This document shows, piece after piece, positions 1 through 9,602 of a stretch of 64,000 bases of DNA. This DNA comes from Fusarium oxysporum f. sp. lycopersici 4287 (lineage: Eukaryota; Ascomycota; Sordariomycetes; Hypocreales; Nectriaceae). The DNA lies in contig NC_030991.1 in NCBI RefSeq assembly GCF_000149955.1, forward strand, positions 553,651-617,650. Reading direction: 5' to 3'. The notes beneath the pieces are model-generated. The model did no database searches. It was not told where the DNA came from and worked only from the letters and a program-made list of their open reading frames with translations. Position 1 is the first letter of the stretch; every line of letters starts with the position of its first letter. The position numbers and the translations under genes were made by a program.

Positions 1-1
1 G

Positions 2-298
2 CATACGCAGAGGATTGCCAGCCTAGAGGAAGAATTGGCTCGGCTGAAAAGAGAGAAGAGTAAGGCGGTGCCGAATCCTAACAAACGTTTCATGACTCTT
101 GGAGAGACTCTAGCTGGTAAAGAGTCCATACCAGAAGGGGTGACTCGTTATATGCCTGTGGGGGTGGAATTTGTCTCTTCAAGCGAGCAAGAGTCAGAAT
201 CGGAGGCTGGCTCTGTCATCAAAGTCAGAGAGGAAAACATACCCCACCAAACACCCAGGCGGTCGCGGCGGATGGTGAAAAAAGCCAGAGTACAATAG
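2..298 (+). pseudogene. C-terminal fragment of a pogo/Fot1-type transposase
   Basis: The frame is open from the window edge and ends with TAG at 296-298. It begins with a charged heptad-like stretch (RIASLEEELARLKREKSK), continues with NPNKRFMTLGETL, and ends in a basic tail (RRSRRMVKK). Fungal pogo/Fot1 DDE transposases commonly end with a coiled coil and a basic region of this kind. No catalytic residue lies inside the window, so it may be the end of a longer element to the left or a scrap. Family assignment is by resemblance; moderate confidence. Confidence 0.5.
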
Positions 299-455
299 AT
301 AAATCTACTTATGACTCATTAAATGAATGATTTTACGCATTTCTGTCAATTTGGTCAAATTCTGTGTAAGTGAAGATGGTGAGGTTTGGTGGAGCTTTTT
401 TATTTTATTTTGCCTGGCGAAAGAGGGGTTGTGGATGGTACACGTGAAAGTCGAT

Positions 456-3212
456 TTATACCCCATAATGCACAAACTGTGCCCAGTTCAGTGGCATACT
501 GAGATTCTCTGCACGTACGGCCATCACCGCCTCCTGCAGCGCCGATGCCACCTTGTTGTTGGTAACTGACTGGTTCCGCTGCAATACCAAAGAGTAGAAC
601 CGCTTCGATACCTCTACACGCTCCGAATCCCCGGCGGGCCACAGGCACCCTACAACATGAGGGAACCCTGCCACCTGGAACCCGCTCATGACGTGTATCA
701 CTTCATCCGATAATCTCGCCGCCTTATTCTCCGCTGTAGAGCACGCCGAGAGGTACGCAATCTGCGCGTATCTAAGCCGTAGGTCCGAAACCCGTTGGAC
801 TGTGAGTCGGTCTTGTACCAAGCGTTCGTCAAGTCCGGTACTCTTCTGCAAAATCAGACCACTGTTGGAAGGGTCTGAATAGTCTGATGTTCCGTGGCAT
901 GCGAAGTGTGCGATACGGCAGGTTTTGAGGGCCTCTAAGACTTGATCTGTGCTGGGGTGTGTATAAACTGTCGTAGGCATATGAGAGCGAGCCAATATAA
1001 GAATCTCCCGCATCTCTTCTTCTACTCTAGGAAGCTCTTTCGGCGCTTTCTCATCGCCTGGTCCTTTTGGTGATGTTGGCATGGCTGCAATAAGCATTGT
1101 GTTTGTATCTTGTGCGATCAAGACTTCCTGGGCGCGCTTCGCCTGATTCTGTGCATAGGCAAGTTCCTTGATCGATGGTGTGTAGGAAGATATCAGCCTG
1201 CAATAGGCGTTCTCCGTTGATCCTCTTGTATGTACCCCTGCAGCGTGGAAGGGCATCGAGCTCGCCAGACCGGAGCCTATCCACCATACTCGTGGAAGGC
1301 CTTCGCTTGGATGTGTCTTTGAAGCGGAGATCTCGGCGACGATGTGCTTGACACAGGCATACCAAAGCCAAGAAAGGTAGTCTAAAAACTGATCGTTTTC
1401 CCCTCGCTGGTCAGACCTCTTTTTTGTCGACCAACCTTTACTTACCCACAACCTCGCTTTGGATGCGGATAACTCGGGAAGTACGATTGTTCTCAGTGAA
1501 TTGTTGGAGACGATAATGGCATCGCTTCGGAAGTCGGTGATATTAATAACCACAATGCTGCCCTCAGTGATACACTCCTGCATCTCAGTAACGGTCTGTC
1601 CAAGCATAAACCGCTCATAGCCGGGGACACATCTGATTTCCTTCAAGCACATATCTAGCTCGGCTACAGCTTCTTGCCGCCGCTTTCGTAACAAGGCTTC
1701 AACCACACCGGGAGTGGTCTGGCGGGTCGGAGCATTCACTTCGTCCACGAGACTCTGATATCGATTGGCTAGCTGAAGGTGATCATGACGAAGTGAAGAA
1801 AGATCGCCGCGATCATCTAGTAGTTGACTTATGATGATAGCCCGGCCTTGCTCGAGACATTCAAGGGCCTCAGTTAATCGATTTGCTGATAAGAGGAAGG
1901 CACATAGGTCGGAAGCGACGCCTGCGTACGCTGAAATAACGAACTGCTGATCATTGCGATCAAGAGTTCGTGTATGGACTGAAGGAAGAAGATCGAGTAT
2001 CTTTCTCCCAAGATCGATGCTTTGGTCGACTCTGTTCTGTATAGCGAGTAATTCCAGACACTTAGCGGCAGCCGTGACACGATGGAATGGCACAGCATTC
2101 AAACAGGACCAAGCCTGGAGGAGATAGGCTGACGCCTTTCCCAGGTCCCTCATTTTTCCCGTCTGTTCATAGAGCCTCTCAAAGAATCTTCCGGCGTTAT
2201 TCAACCACGCTGCCAGGTTTTGATGGTCGTCAGGTGTCGAATCTACAGCCCGTCTCGCTGTCTCGATTGCCTCTTCCAGATCCTTCATCTCTTCCGTCCG
2301 CTCATACCGCCGAATAAGCTTGATTCCAAGGTTATTCGACATGGCTGCCTGGTCTGGACAGCCGTCAGGCGTTGCTTCTACAGCTCGCTTTGCTGCCTGG
2401 ATCGCCTCTTCCAGGTCCTTCATCTCTCTCGTCCGTTCAAACCGGCTCTCAAGCTTGTTTCCAAGGTTACTCAACCAGCCTGCCAGGTTTGGATGGTCGT
2501 TAGGCGTCGATTCTACAGCTCGTCGTGCTGCCTCAATTGATTCTTCGAGGTCCTTCATCTCTCCCATTCGTTCATACCGTCGACCAAGCATGTTTGCGAG
2601 GTTATTCAATCTGACGGCCAGGTCTGGATGGTCGTTAGGCGACCATTCTATGGCTCGCCTTGCTATCTGGATAGCCTCTTCCAGGTCCCTCATCCCTTCC
2701 GTCCGTTCATACCGGCTCGCAAGTAAGACTCCGAGGTTGTTCAACCAGGTTGCCAGGTCTGGATGGTCGTCAGGCGTCCATTCTACAGCTCGTCTTGCTA
2801 TCTGGATCGCCTCTTCCAGATCCTTCATCTCCCTTGTCCGTTCGTACCGCGTCTCAACCTCGTTTCCAAGGTTACTCAACATAGCTGTGAGGTCTGAATG
2901 GCCGTTAGGCGTCCATTCTACAGCTTGTCGTACTATCTGGATCGCCTCTTCCAGGTCCTTCATCTCCCCTGTCCGTTGGTACCGCGTCTCAAGAAAGACT
3001 CCGAGGTTATTCAGCCATTGCGTAAGCCATGGGTTACTATCGTCTGCTAGATCTATACCCTGTTTAGCCGAGTCTATGGCTTTGCTGATATCATCTCTGC
3101 GTCCTGTTTGCATATATCTTTTATATGCGTCGATTGCAAGCTTTGAGAAAAGATGAGGGATATCTTCCCTACCGATGTCGTTATCTGCAGCAAATGCCTC
3201 GATATCCGTCAT
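456..3212 (-). CDS. TPR-CHAT protein (caspase-like protease domain, candidate conflict/immunity effector)
   Basis: An intact single-exon protein of 918 aa. The start is the first ATG (MTDIEAFAADND) of a frame that also has an upstream GTG. Residues about 45-360 are six to seven near-identical 45-residue TPR-type units of the pattern NNLG...RYERT.EMKDLEEAI. A helical linker follows. The C-terminal 250 residues form a CHAT domain with the expected catalytic pair: His in HFACHG (about residue 773) and Cys in YLSACSTA (about residue 824), followed by GFPHVVGCLWPAGD. CHAT domains are clan CD proteases related to caspases. TPR-CHAT proteins in bacteria cleave partners when a sensor fires, and in fungi CHAT is a known effector of NLR-like proteins. 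There is no NACHT or NB-ARC domain here. A non-proteolytic scaffold role is possible. Family call is strong; function is inferred. Confidence 0.88.
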   Translation of the reverse strand: MTDIEAFAADNDIGREDIPHLFSKLAIDAYKRYMQTGRRDDISKAIDSAKQGIDLADDSNPWLTQWLNNLGVFLETRYQRTGEMKDLEEAIQIVRQAVEWTPNGHSDLTAMLSNLGNEVETRYERTREMKDLEEAIQIARRAVEWTPDDHPDLATWLNNLGVLLASRYERTEGMRDLEEAIQIARRAIEWSPNDHPDLAVRLNNLANMLGRRYERMGEMKDLEESIEAARRAVESTPNDHPNLAGWLSNLGNKLESRFERTREMKDLEEAIQAAKRAVEATPDGCPDQAAMSNNLGIKLIRRYERTEEMKDLEEAIETARRAVDSTPDDHQNLAAWLNNAGRFFERLYEQTGKMRDLGKASAYLLQAWSCLNAVPFHRVTAAAKCLELLAIQNRVDQSIDLGRKILDLLPSVHTRTLDRNDQQFVISAYAGVASDLCAFLLSANRLTEALECLEQGRAIIISQLLDDRGDLSSLRHDHLQLANRYQSLVDEVNAPTRQTTPGVVEALLRKRRQEAVAELDMCLKEIRCVPGYERFMLGQTVTEMQECITEGSIVVINITDFRSDAIIVSNNSLRTIVLPELSASKARLWVSKGWSTKKRSDQRGENDQFLDYLSWLWYACVKHIVAEISASKTHPSEGLPRVWWIGSGLASSMPFHAAGVHTRGSTENAYCRLISSYTPSIKELAYAQNQAKRAQEVLIAQDTNTMLIAAMPTSPKGPGDEKAPKELPRVEEEMREILILARSHMPTTVYTHPSTDQVLEALKTCRIAHFACHGTSDYSDPSNSGLILQKSTGLDERLVQDRLTVQRVSDLRLRYAQIAYLSACSTAENKAARLSDEVIHVMSGFQVAGFPHVVGCLWPAGDSERVEVSKRFYSLVLQRNQSVTNNKVASALQEAVMAVRAENLSMPLNWAQFVHYGV
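2130..3010 (-). repeat. Tandem 135-bp coding repeats (TPR units)
   Basis: Inside the TPR-CHAT gene the DNA repeats with a 135-bp period (45 codons); blocks such as CTCTTCCAGGTCCTTCATCT recur near 2410, 2545, 2680, 2815 and 2950 with few changes. About six units are close to each other, and the outer ones diverge. Such near-identity fits recent duplication or conversion among units, as seen in repeat-variable fungal recognition proteins. Confidence 0.8.
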
Positions 3213-3587
3213 GATAAGCACAGGTTTAAGGCTTGTTAGTTTTCGATTTCGCCACTGGCTAGCTAGGGTCGTTCATGAGGATATTGGCGCGAACATTGTC
3301 ACTGCTTTATTGCTGCCTAATTGTTCCGTTGTGCACACGACGTGTGGGGCTTCACAACAGGTGACGCTTCTGTCTGCGGCAGTTGGCGCCCGCACAGACG
3401 TGGCGCAAATCATGTTCCCTTTTGTAGCGATAGCTCATTCAATGTGTCTCGCTAATCCATGTAACGCACTGCCTCCTTGCAAGCCTCCAAACAGGCAGCC
3501 CCTGTTGGGGGCCTGAGCTGGTACAACCATTGTAGATGCGCAAGGCGCTCTGTCATCTTGATGTAATGTTTCGACGAGGAGTGTGGA
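3213..3587. other. Upstream region of the TPR-CHAT gene
   Basis: No gene seen. This is the putative 5' flank and promoter of the minus-strand TPR-CHAT gene. No convincing TATA box was found. Short open frames here show no recognisable protein. Confidence 0.4.
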
Positions 3588-4161
3588 TGCGTGCCCAAGG
3601 ATTGTGCTCTTAGCGGTGATTTAAGACGCGTTGCCGTGGTCGTAACTGAAGAGGGACTCAATGTGGCACCCAGTGAATTCTGGAACGAGGAACTCTTATC
3701 GAAGATTGAGGAGATCGCAAAGAGAAAAATCAAGACCTGCAAGGCTGATTCAACTATCATTGTAATGCCCATGAAAAACCGATCGGAGCCCGATAACAAA
3801 AGCTTTTAAGGAGCTACAGATGAAGTGGTCCATTGTAGAGAGGTAGCTGCAAGCCTGGTGCCACCTTTTCCGCATTGGGAAGTGGCTGAAGATTAATGTT
3901 TCATTCAAATATGTGGAGTGTAACAGACACCCCGCACTAGCAAGCCACATGAGAGGGTCAGTGTATATTGTGAGTGGGAATGCTTGAAAGTTAGAGGAGC
4001 TGAGCGAAAGAGGCATTATGAGCTGGTTCGGGACCTCACGTTGGAAAGAGGGCTGGACCTAGAGCTCATTTATGAAGACAATGATGCACACTTTTTTATA
4101 GAGCAAGGAGTATTAGAAGGCGTCGCAAGACGATTTGTTCGAGACCGAAGTTTTCCTTGAC
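3588..4161 (+). pseudogene. Decayed unrecognised gene
   Basis: A protein-like text survives across several frames. About 70 codons (VAVVVTEEGLNVAPSEFW onward, 3588-3808) run into a one-base shift. The text then continues with KELQMKWSIVER, a TAG where Gln is likely, and LQAWCHLFRIGKWLKI. After another shift near 4015 it ends with LELIYEDNDAHFFIEQG and a TGA at about 4159. The wording looks like one former fungal protein interrupted by substitutions and indels. I do not recognise the family. A solo LTR sits 25 bp downstream of its present end. Confidence 0.4.
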
Positions 4162-4185
4162 CAGTATATTGGTTTCTAGACTGTG

Positions 4186-4369
4186 TGTCGCAGGTCGGGC
4201 ATGGTCTCAATGATCCTCAGGAACAACAGCCCTTAGTAATAAAGCTGGGTGATTTAAAGTAAAATCTGTGGGATGGAATACCCCACACAGAACAATCAAT
4301 CAACTCACTACTGCTGCTCATTCTGAATGACCCAACCTTCAATCCATTTTAAGCACATCCAGTGCGACA
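4186..4369 (+). mobile_element. Solo LTR of the copia element, type A (TSD CTGTG)
   Basis: A 184-bp sequence begins TGTCGCAGG and ends GTGCGACA, and is flanked by CTGTG on both sides (4181-4185 and 4370-4374), a 5-bp target duplication. It is the reverse-complement orientation of the LTRs at 42164-42349 and 47605-47781. Its 3' end (GGATTGAAGG then CACATCC on the opposite strand) matches the 42164 LTR rather than the 47605 one. Internal sequence is absent, so it is a solo LTR left by LTR-LTR recombination. Confidence 0.88.
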
Positions 4370-4374
4370 CTGTG

Positions 4375-5025
4375 TTATGTATTCATTCCAATGCACTTTC
4401 CCCTGGAGCTCATTAATAGAGATCCCAGCGCGACGGAAGTACCCTTGAGCATTCTCTTTTCGCTCGCCCACTACACTAACGCAATGTTCTACGAAAGAAG
4501 CAAAATCGTACTTGATGCTATCCCCATGTTTGTTCCAGATTTCCTTCATAAAGTTCTTGGTCTCTCTAAAGTTCTCTTCAATTGGGTTCAGATCAGGGAG
4601 GAAAGCGATTGTAGCTTGTACACCAATCCAGCCTCCTCGCACATCCACTGGATCTCCTCCGCGAGGTGAAATGGTGTGTTGTCCATCACGAGAACAGACC
4701 TTGGCTCTGACCATCTGCCGCAGTACGGCAGGAGCTCCTTAATGAAGTGCCTGGATATTTCGGCATCGGTCGATCCTCCGTATCCTCGGAAATAAATTAC
4801 ACCATCCTGACCTAAAGCAGAAAGGACTTGAACCCTTCGACCGCGGTGGAATTTCTTCACTTGACGAGGTCTTTGACCTCTGCGCGTGTGACCTTTCAAT
4901 ATCCTAATGCTTCCATCCATGCCAGACTCCTCAATAAACACAAGCTGATAGGGACGGAAATCAGATAACTCGTAGATATGTTCTTCTTGCAGGTCTACGT
5001 TGCGCTCTTTTGCGACGTTCTGCAT
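4375..5025 (-). pseudogene. Broken Tc1/IS630-like DDE transposase
   Basis: Two minus-strand frames together give one transposase. The first (5025 to about 4615) has LVFIEESGMD, FHRGRRVQVLSALGQDG and SVLVMDNTPFH, which holds the second catalytic Asp. After a shift near 4615-4625 the second frame gives FLPDLNPIEENF with the third catalytic acid, then a C-terminal helix region. The first catalytic position reads EES where these enzymes normally have DES, so one catalytic Asp appears changed as well. The N-terminal helix-turn-helix is not found in the AT-rich DNA upstream. The copia LTR lies immediately beyond its C-terminus. Confidence 0.75.
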
Positions 5026-6009
5026 GGTCTTACTTGACTATACAGTTTTGCGCAAATTTCTACTGTTATCTTTAATACCATATAGTTGCAGAGGAAATCC
5101 TTATACATCTAGGTTAAGAATGAATTAAACTATAATCTGTTCTTCTAGATTAGATAGTTTATGCAATTTAGGAATCTAATTGCATCAAGGTTATATGCCT
5201 TTCTGGCAGCAACTTAGCTTTTTAAGGAAGACTTTATAAATTGAGGCAGCGCATTAAATCTTTAATTTTAGGTCATATTGAAGCGCATAAAGGGCAAGAA
5301 GAATATTACCCTAGATATTGAATTTAGGCATGTTCGTTAGTTGAGATTTTATTAATCAAATGGAAAAGTGCGAGATTGAGGGATTTTTTGGGACACATGC
5401 TTGTTTTGGACATAAGCTTATTATGGACGTTACCCAGGCTTTCATATGCTTTGCCTCCGACAGAGCAGCCTTCTCTGGTAATTTGGGAGGTAGCATCGTA
5501 AGCCTGCCAATTCGGGATTTCCCAGGCCAATATCAGCCCTCTGGCAAATCTTTCTAACCTGCTTGTAATGATCAGACTAGGATATGGTAGTTGGCGTTGG
5601 GCTGAGACAAAAATAAGTTACCATTTCGGAGAAGGGGTTATCGAGCCAAATCCTGGCAGTTCTATCGGCTTGGATGACTGTAATTTGTCTTTAATGCATA
5701 AACAATGGCACATGTATCGGTCAGCTTCAAAGTTGATAGGGCGAAAGGAGAGATATGTGTGGTTGTTAATGCACTCTGTTTGATGAAAAGCAGGCGAGAA
5801 GATAAGCCATAATGGTATATCTACCCCCCATCTCTTTTATCCGCACGTTTACTTAGTTGAGAAGCAACCCTTTCGCAGGATCAGGCTCCTTTGTCTTCGT
5901 TCCCAAGCCTTTTTAGGTCGCTCGGACTTTCAGGTCAAATTGCGACAGAATTTCTTTCACGAAATATCTTACTTTATGCCTCTCTTCCCCCCGGTCTATA
6001 GCAGTCCAC
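5026..6009. other. AT-rich region without a recognised gene, then GTP cyclohydrolase promoter
   Basis: 5040-5340 is visibly AT-rich with no usable frame; it may be the decayed 5' part of the transposon. Short open frames at 5324-5530 (minus) and 5568-5783 (plus) show no family. The last 200 bp, pyrimidine-rich (CCCCCCATCTCTTTT near 5825), precede the ATG at 6010 and are the likely promoter and 5' UTR. Confidence 0.4.
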
Positions 6010-6991
6010 ATGGCTAGTTCCAAAAACGGTAACGTCCTCTCTAAGAAGCGGGCCCGCAACGATGCTACTGTCTCTTCCCCAGTCAGCGATAATTTAACGC
6101 AAAATGGGCACAAAAGACGGAAGAAACACGAGCTCAGCAGCCTCGGGGTTACTGTTGATAGTACGATTTTGAGTGCCCCGGATCAGTATAAGAAGCCGCC
6201 TGACCCAGTGACCGGTTCTGGTGATCTTTGTAAGTTACTATAGTCTTACTCTTTGTTGAGTTGTCTTGCGTCTAGGTACAAATTTCTTTGTATTTCGACT
6301 AACATTTGAACTTCGCAGCGATCAAAACTAGAACTCGCCAAGGAGAGAATCAAGAACAGGCCGCCTTACGTCTAGAAAAGATGCAAGGTGCTATGCGAAC
6401 TTTGTTAGAGTGCATCGGCGAGGATCCCGGTTGTGATGGCCTGCTGGATACACCTTCACGTTATTCCAAGGCATTGCTGTTCTTGACCAAGGGCTACCAT
6501 ATCAATGTAGAAGATATTGTGAATAATGCGCTATTCCATGAGGGCCATAACGGGATGGTCATTGTGAAAGATATCGACATATTTAGCCTTTGTGAGCACC
6601 ATCTTGTGCCCTTTACAGGAAAGGGAAGCTCTTCCTTCCCCGATGTGTCTTATACACTCGACTCTGGGATATGCCGGTTAATTCTCTCTTCTAGATGCAC
6701 ATCCCCTCCAATACCGTTATTGGACTCTCAAAGCTTCCTCGAGTCGCCGAGGTATTCTCTCATCGCTTACAGATCCAGGAGCGCCTGACCAAGCAGGTCG
6801 CCCATGCCATTATGGACATCATCAGGCCTCAAGGTGGTGCCGTCGTCATGGAGTCTAGCCATCTGTGCATGGTGATGCGTGGCGTTGAGAAGACCAGCGC
6901 CAGAACCCTGACAAGCTGCATGTTGGGATGTTTCGCGCAGAAGACTAAGACGCGAAATGGGTTCATGCATTTTGTGGGAGTGAGCCGATGA
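6010..6991 (+). pseudogene. FOL2: GTP cyclohydrolase I with damaged splice donor and a 3-residue deletion
   Basis: GTP cyclohydrolase I makes dihydroneopterin triphosphate, the first step toward folate and tetrahydrobiopterin. Exon 1 is 6010-6229; intron 6230-6318 is GTAAGT...CTAAC...CAG; exon 2 is 6319-6623; exon 3 is 6695-6991. The spliced product would be 273 aa. Conserved text includes MRTLLECIGEDP, the zinc motif SLCEHHLVPFTGK, QERLTKQVAHAIMDII, SSHLCMVMRGV and TSCMLGCF. Two lesions are visible. The second intron (6624-6694) starts GGAAGC where GTAAGC is expected, and exon 3 reads MHIPSN where the family has MHIGYIPSN, so Gly-Tyr-Ile is missing. Without splicing the frame runs out at 6788. 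Probably a dead or dying extra copy, unless the GG-AG intron is still spliced. Confidence 0.8.
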
Positions 6992-7719
6992 GATGTTGGA
7001 AAATCCGGGAATCCCCCTTCCCTTCAGGATTCAGACTGTTAGTCTGAAAGTCCTAGATACAATTATCTAGAGATATAAACCCGAGAATAACTCTCAGCTC
7101 AATAAGAAACAACCAAGTTTTACAAAAATACATTTTCACCCAGCACTACTGCGCAATATAAACAACATGAGATAAAGGATATCGGACTGACGGATTTATC
7201 GACGACAGGATTGGATGTTGGGGTTCATACGCAAGTCGCGAAACCACCAAGAAAGACGTTTTTATATATCTTACCTCCGTTAAAGCAATTCACGAGACAT
7301 CTATGATGGTTGGAGGGTTCAGCGTTGACCTTTACGTTCGAAAAGAACAAAAACCAAATTTTGGCGCAGCACCTACTGTACCAAGGACTGCTTGTAATTT
7401 ACTAAATTACACGCTCTTCGTCCGTGCCTTTGCCTCAGCCATCATTACTTTCATGAAATTACGTACTTTTTATCCCGTGCACGCTGCTTGGTCTTCAAAT
7501 ACCCGACCGCTTTTGCTCTTGTCAGGGCCTCAATGACAACAAGCTGTCGAGGCAAACCTTGGGGTTGTCTTTTGTTCGTTCCGAAAGTGTCAAGTTCACT
7601 TCTTCACTTGCTTGTTTCATAGTGCTGAAAATGTTGCTATGGAATTATTGAACAGTTTCTGTGTCGGTCCGGGCTTGACAGGGTCGCCCGTATTTCATCG
7701 CCTGAGAGCGCGCGAGAAT
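6992..7719. other. No gene recognised, up to the assembly gap
   Basis: 3' flank of the GTP cyclohydrolase gene followed by AT-rich sequence. A plus-strand open frame at 7303-7536 has no recognisable content. Nothing else is supported. Confidence 0.4.
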
Positions 7720-7819
7720 NNNNNNNNNNNNNNNNNNNNNNNNNNNNNNNNNNNNNNNNNNNNNNNNNNNNNNNNNNNNNNNNNNNNNNNNNNNNNNNNN
7801 NNNNNNNNNNNNNNNNNNN
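7720..7819. other. Assembly gap of exactly 100 N
   Basis: One hundred consecutive undetermined bases, the conventional placeholder for a gap of unknown length. Sequence order across it rests on scaffolding only. Confidence 0.99.
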
Positions 7820-8240
7820 TGACAGTTCACCTCAACCATGGCAAGTTACTTTACGGAAATGGGAGCAAGTCTACTTGTGGTTGCACAAAATGCCTTATGC
7901 CAAAGGAGTTCTGTCCAAGATGCTGCAAACGATTGCATGGTGGTATGAGCGGGATAAGGCTCTCTGGAAATGCCGATATGACCGGTTCCTTCTCCACGAC
8001 ATCATCGTTGGGCTTTGGCAATGCGGCGAAGATAGGTTCAAAGAAACGCTTGCATGTTCAACGGAAAAGGGCTACCCTCGTCGGGAGTCTGGATTTGCCG
8101 CTGAGGATGAGGTGATAAGCCAGTTCTTGGCAGAGGAGGTAATCGTTGCCGGAGTAAGGAGTCCAAGGCTTATAGAGCAGTTGACGATGTTGACGAGGTC
8201 GATCTGGTATAAAAGCATGAACGTCCTGTCATGCAGATGA
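7820..8240 (+). CDS. 3' part of an unrecognised gene truncated by the gap
   Basis: The frame is open from the gap edge to the TGA at 8238-8240, about 139 codons, starting DSSPQPWQVTLRKWEQVYLW. It is Trp-, Arg- and Leu-rich with balanced codon use and reads like real coding sequence (RYDRFLLHDIIVGLWQ, FAAEDEVISQFLAEEV). I do not recognise the family. The 5' part lies in or beyond the gap. It could also be a decayed fragment. Confidence 0.4.
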
Positions 8241-9286
8241 GGTTGTAAAGACATTTGTGTGTTTAAGTATCGGGTCAAGAGTAATAACATAGAGTAGGGG
8301 TGATAGCCTATGAAGCGGAAGATTGGTAAATATTGTCCTTACGACCCAAACAATTGTTCTTTGTATTTAGGTGAGCGATATTGCCTCGATGCCCTAACAA
8401 TTATTGTTTGCGTAGGCTGGTAGCCGATCGAGCAGTCACTTGACCAGCTCTTAACCGCCTATCTATCACGACATCAGGTTTCAATATCATTTCAAAGCCG
8501 AACTTGGGCCTAACGCATGTGTTGATCCCTAGAAGTGGTGGAGTCAAACTTTGTTAGACAGGAGAAAAAGACGACACGCAGCAACTACGTGCGGCACGCC
8601 GAATTTATCATAGAACTAAGCAGGACAAAATGGCTCAGCTGTAAAGCCATTAAGGAAATTCGGGCAGTTTAGGCAAAAGACATTTTTCAGCTGGGCTCTA
8701 AAAATATTTAGATCACAATGTCTAGGATTCCACTTATAATGATACCAAGAATAAATAGGCACAGACGAGAATCCTCAGACTTTAGTACGCCATCTTGATC
8801 TGTGAACGTGTACTTGGTATAAAAAGTCCGAAGCTTTTGCCAGGTGTCTTGATCCTAGAACGTCATTCGTTCTCGTGGGCTTCAAATTCAACGAGCACAT
8901 CTATCGACTTGGTAAAGTCACCGACAATGATCCGAATTGTTTTTAGTACCATACCTGTATTGGAATTGACAAGGGACTCGTTTGCCATACGGAACGGTGA
9001 GTTTAATACCAGAACAAGCTAGTATTCCGACCTAAAAACAACATCTAAGATCGGAGAATAAGCTAATTCCATAAAAGATTCTACTAAAACCTTACTAGTA
9101 ACCTTATATTATAAATCAACGGTCTCGGCAGTATTTATTAATTGTATTGACTGTTAGAAACCTAGGAAAGCCTAGGGTAGCGGAAGAGGAACCCGAGACT
9201 GTGTCTATGCTTCAGGAATGACTCAACGGCCTACAGTGGAGGGCAGGCCGATTACAAATTCAATCGTAGATCCTTGCCGATAACCA
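8241..9286. other. AT-rich intergenic sequence
   Basis: No recognised gene or repeat. The sequence becomes strongly AT-rich from about 9030 to 9150. At 9230-9250 a TACAGTGGAGGGCAGG stretch resembles a mariner-type terminus, but no inverted partner was found. Confidence 0.35.
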
Positions 9287-9297
9287 CGTATAAAAAT
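9287..9297 (+). promoter_or_regulatory. TATA box of the OYE-like gene
   Basis: GTATAAAAATA lies about 40 bp upstream of the ATG at 9336, so the TATA box and start of this gene survive although most of its body is gone. Confidence 0.5.
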
Positions 9298-9335
9298 AGT
9301 CGAGTCGGCCACACATTTCGTATCGTTCAACAATC

Positions 9336-9602
9336 ATGGCCATCTGCAACAAACCCGCCGCTGGCGTCTCCTTCTTTACCCCAGCTCAACAGCCACCCGC
9401 TGGCTCTGCGACCAAGAGGGACTCGGCCCCAACTCTCTTCAAACCCCTACGCATCCGCGGTATCGAGCTTCATAACCGCATTGGAGTCTCTCCTATGGGC
9501 ATGTACTCAACGAGCCAAGATGGCTGCGCAACAGACTTCCATCTCGTTCATTTAGGCCAATTCGCACTCAAAGGTGCTGCTGCGGTTTTCTTCGGTAGGT
9601 GA
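9336..9602 (+). pseudogene. 5' stub of an Old Yellow Enzyme family NADH:flavin oxidoreductase
   Basis: About 86 residues match the start of YqjM/OYE-type FMN oxidoreductases: PTLFKPLRIRGIELHNRI, then SPMGMYS, DFHLVHLGQFALKGAAAV. These correspond to the first strand of the TIM barrel and the FMN-contacting SPM(C/G)MYS loop. The coding text stops at a plausible splice donor (GGTAGGTGA at 9596), and nothing in the following kilobase encodes the remaining 300 or so residues (catalytic HxxH/N region). It is a truncated gene. Confidence 0.7.

Noticed and set aside
2320..3156. Plus-strand Arg/Ser-rich open frame of 278 codons
   Set aside because: It is the antisense of the TPR repeats in the TPR-CHAT gene; its repetitive text mirrors the 135-bp units.
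4375..5025. The broken Tc1-like transposase as the source of the MITE at 57095
   Set aside because: Its flanks do not show the CAGTGGGATGC terminus, and one side is now a copia LTR; no link can be shown.
9230..9250. Left end of a mariner-type MITE (TACAGTGGAGGGC)
   Set aside because: No inverted partner within a plausible distance.
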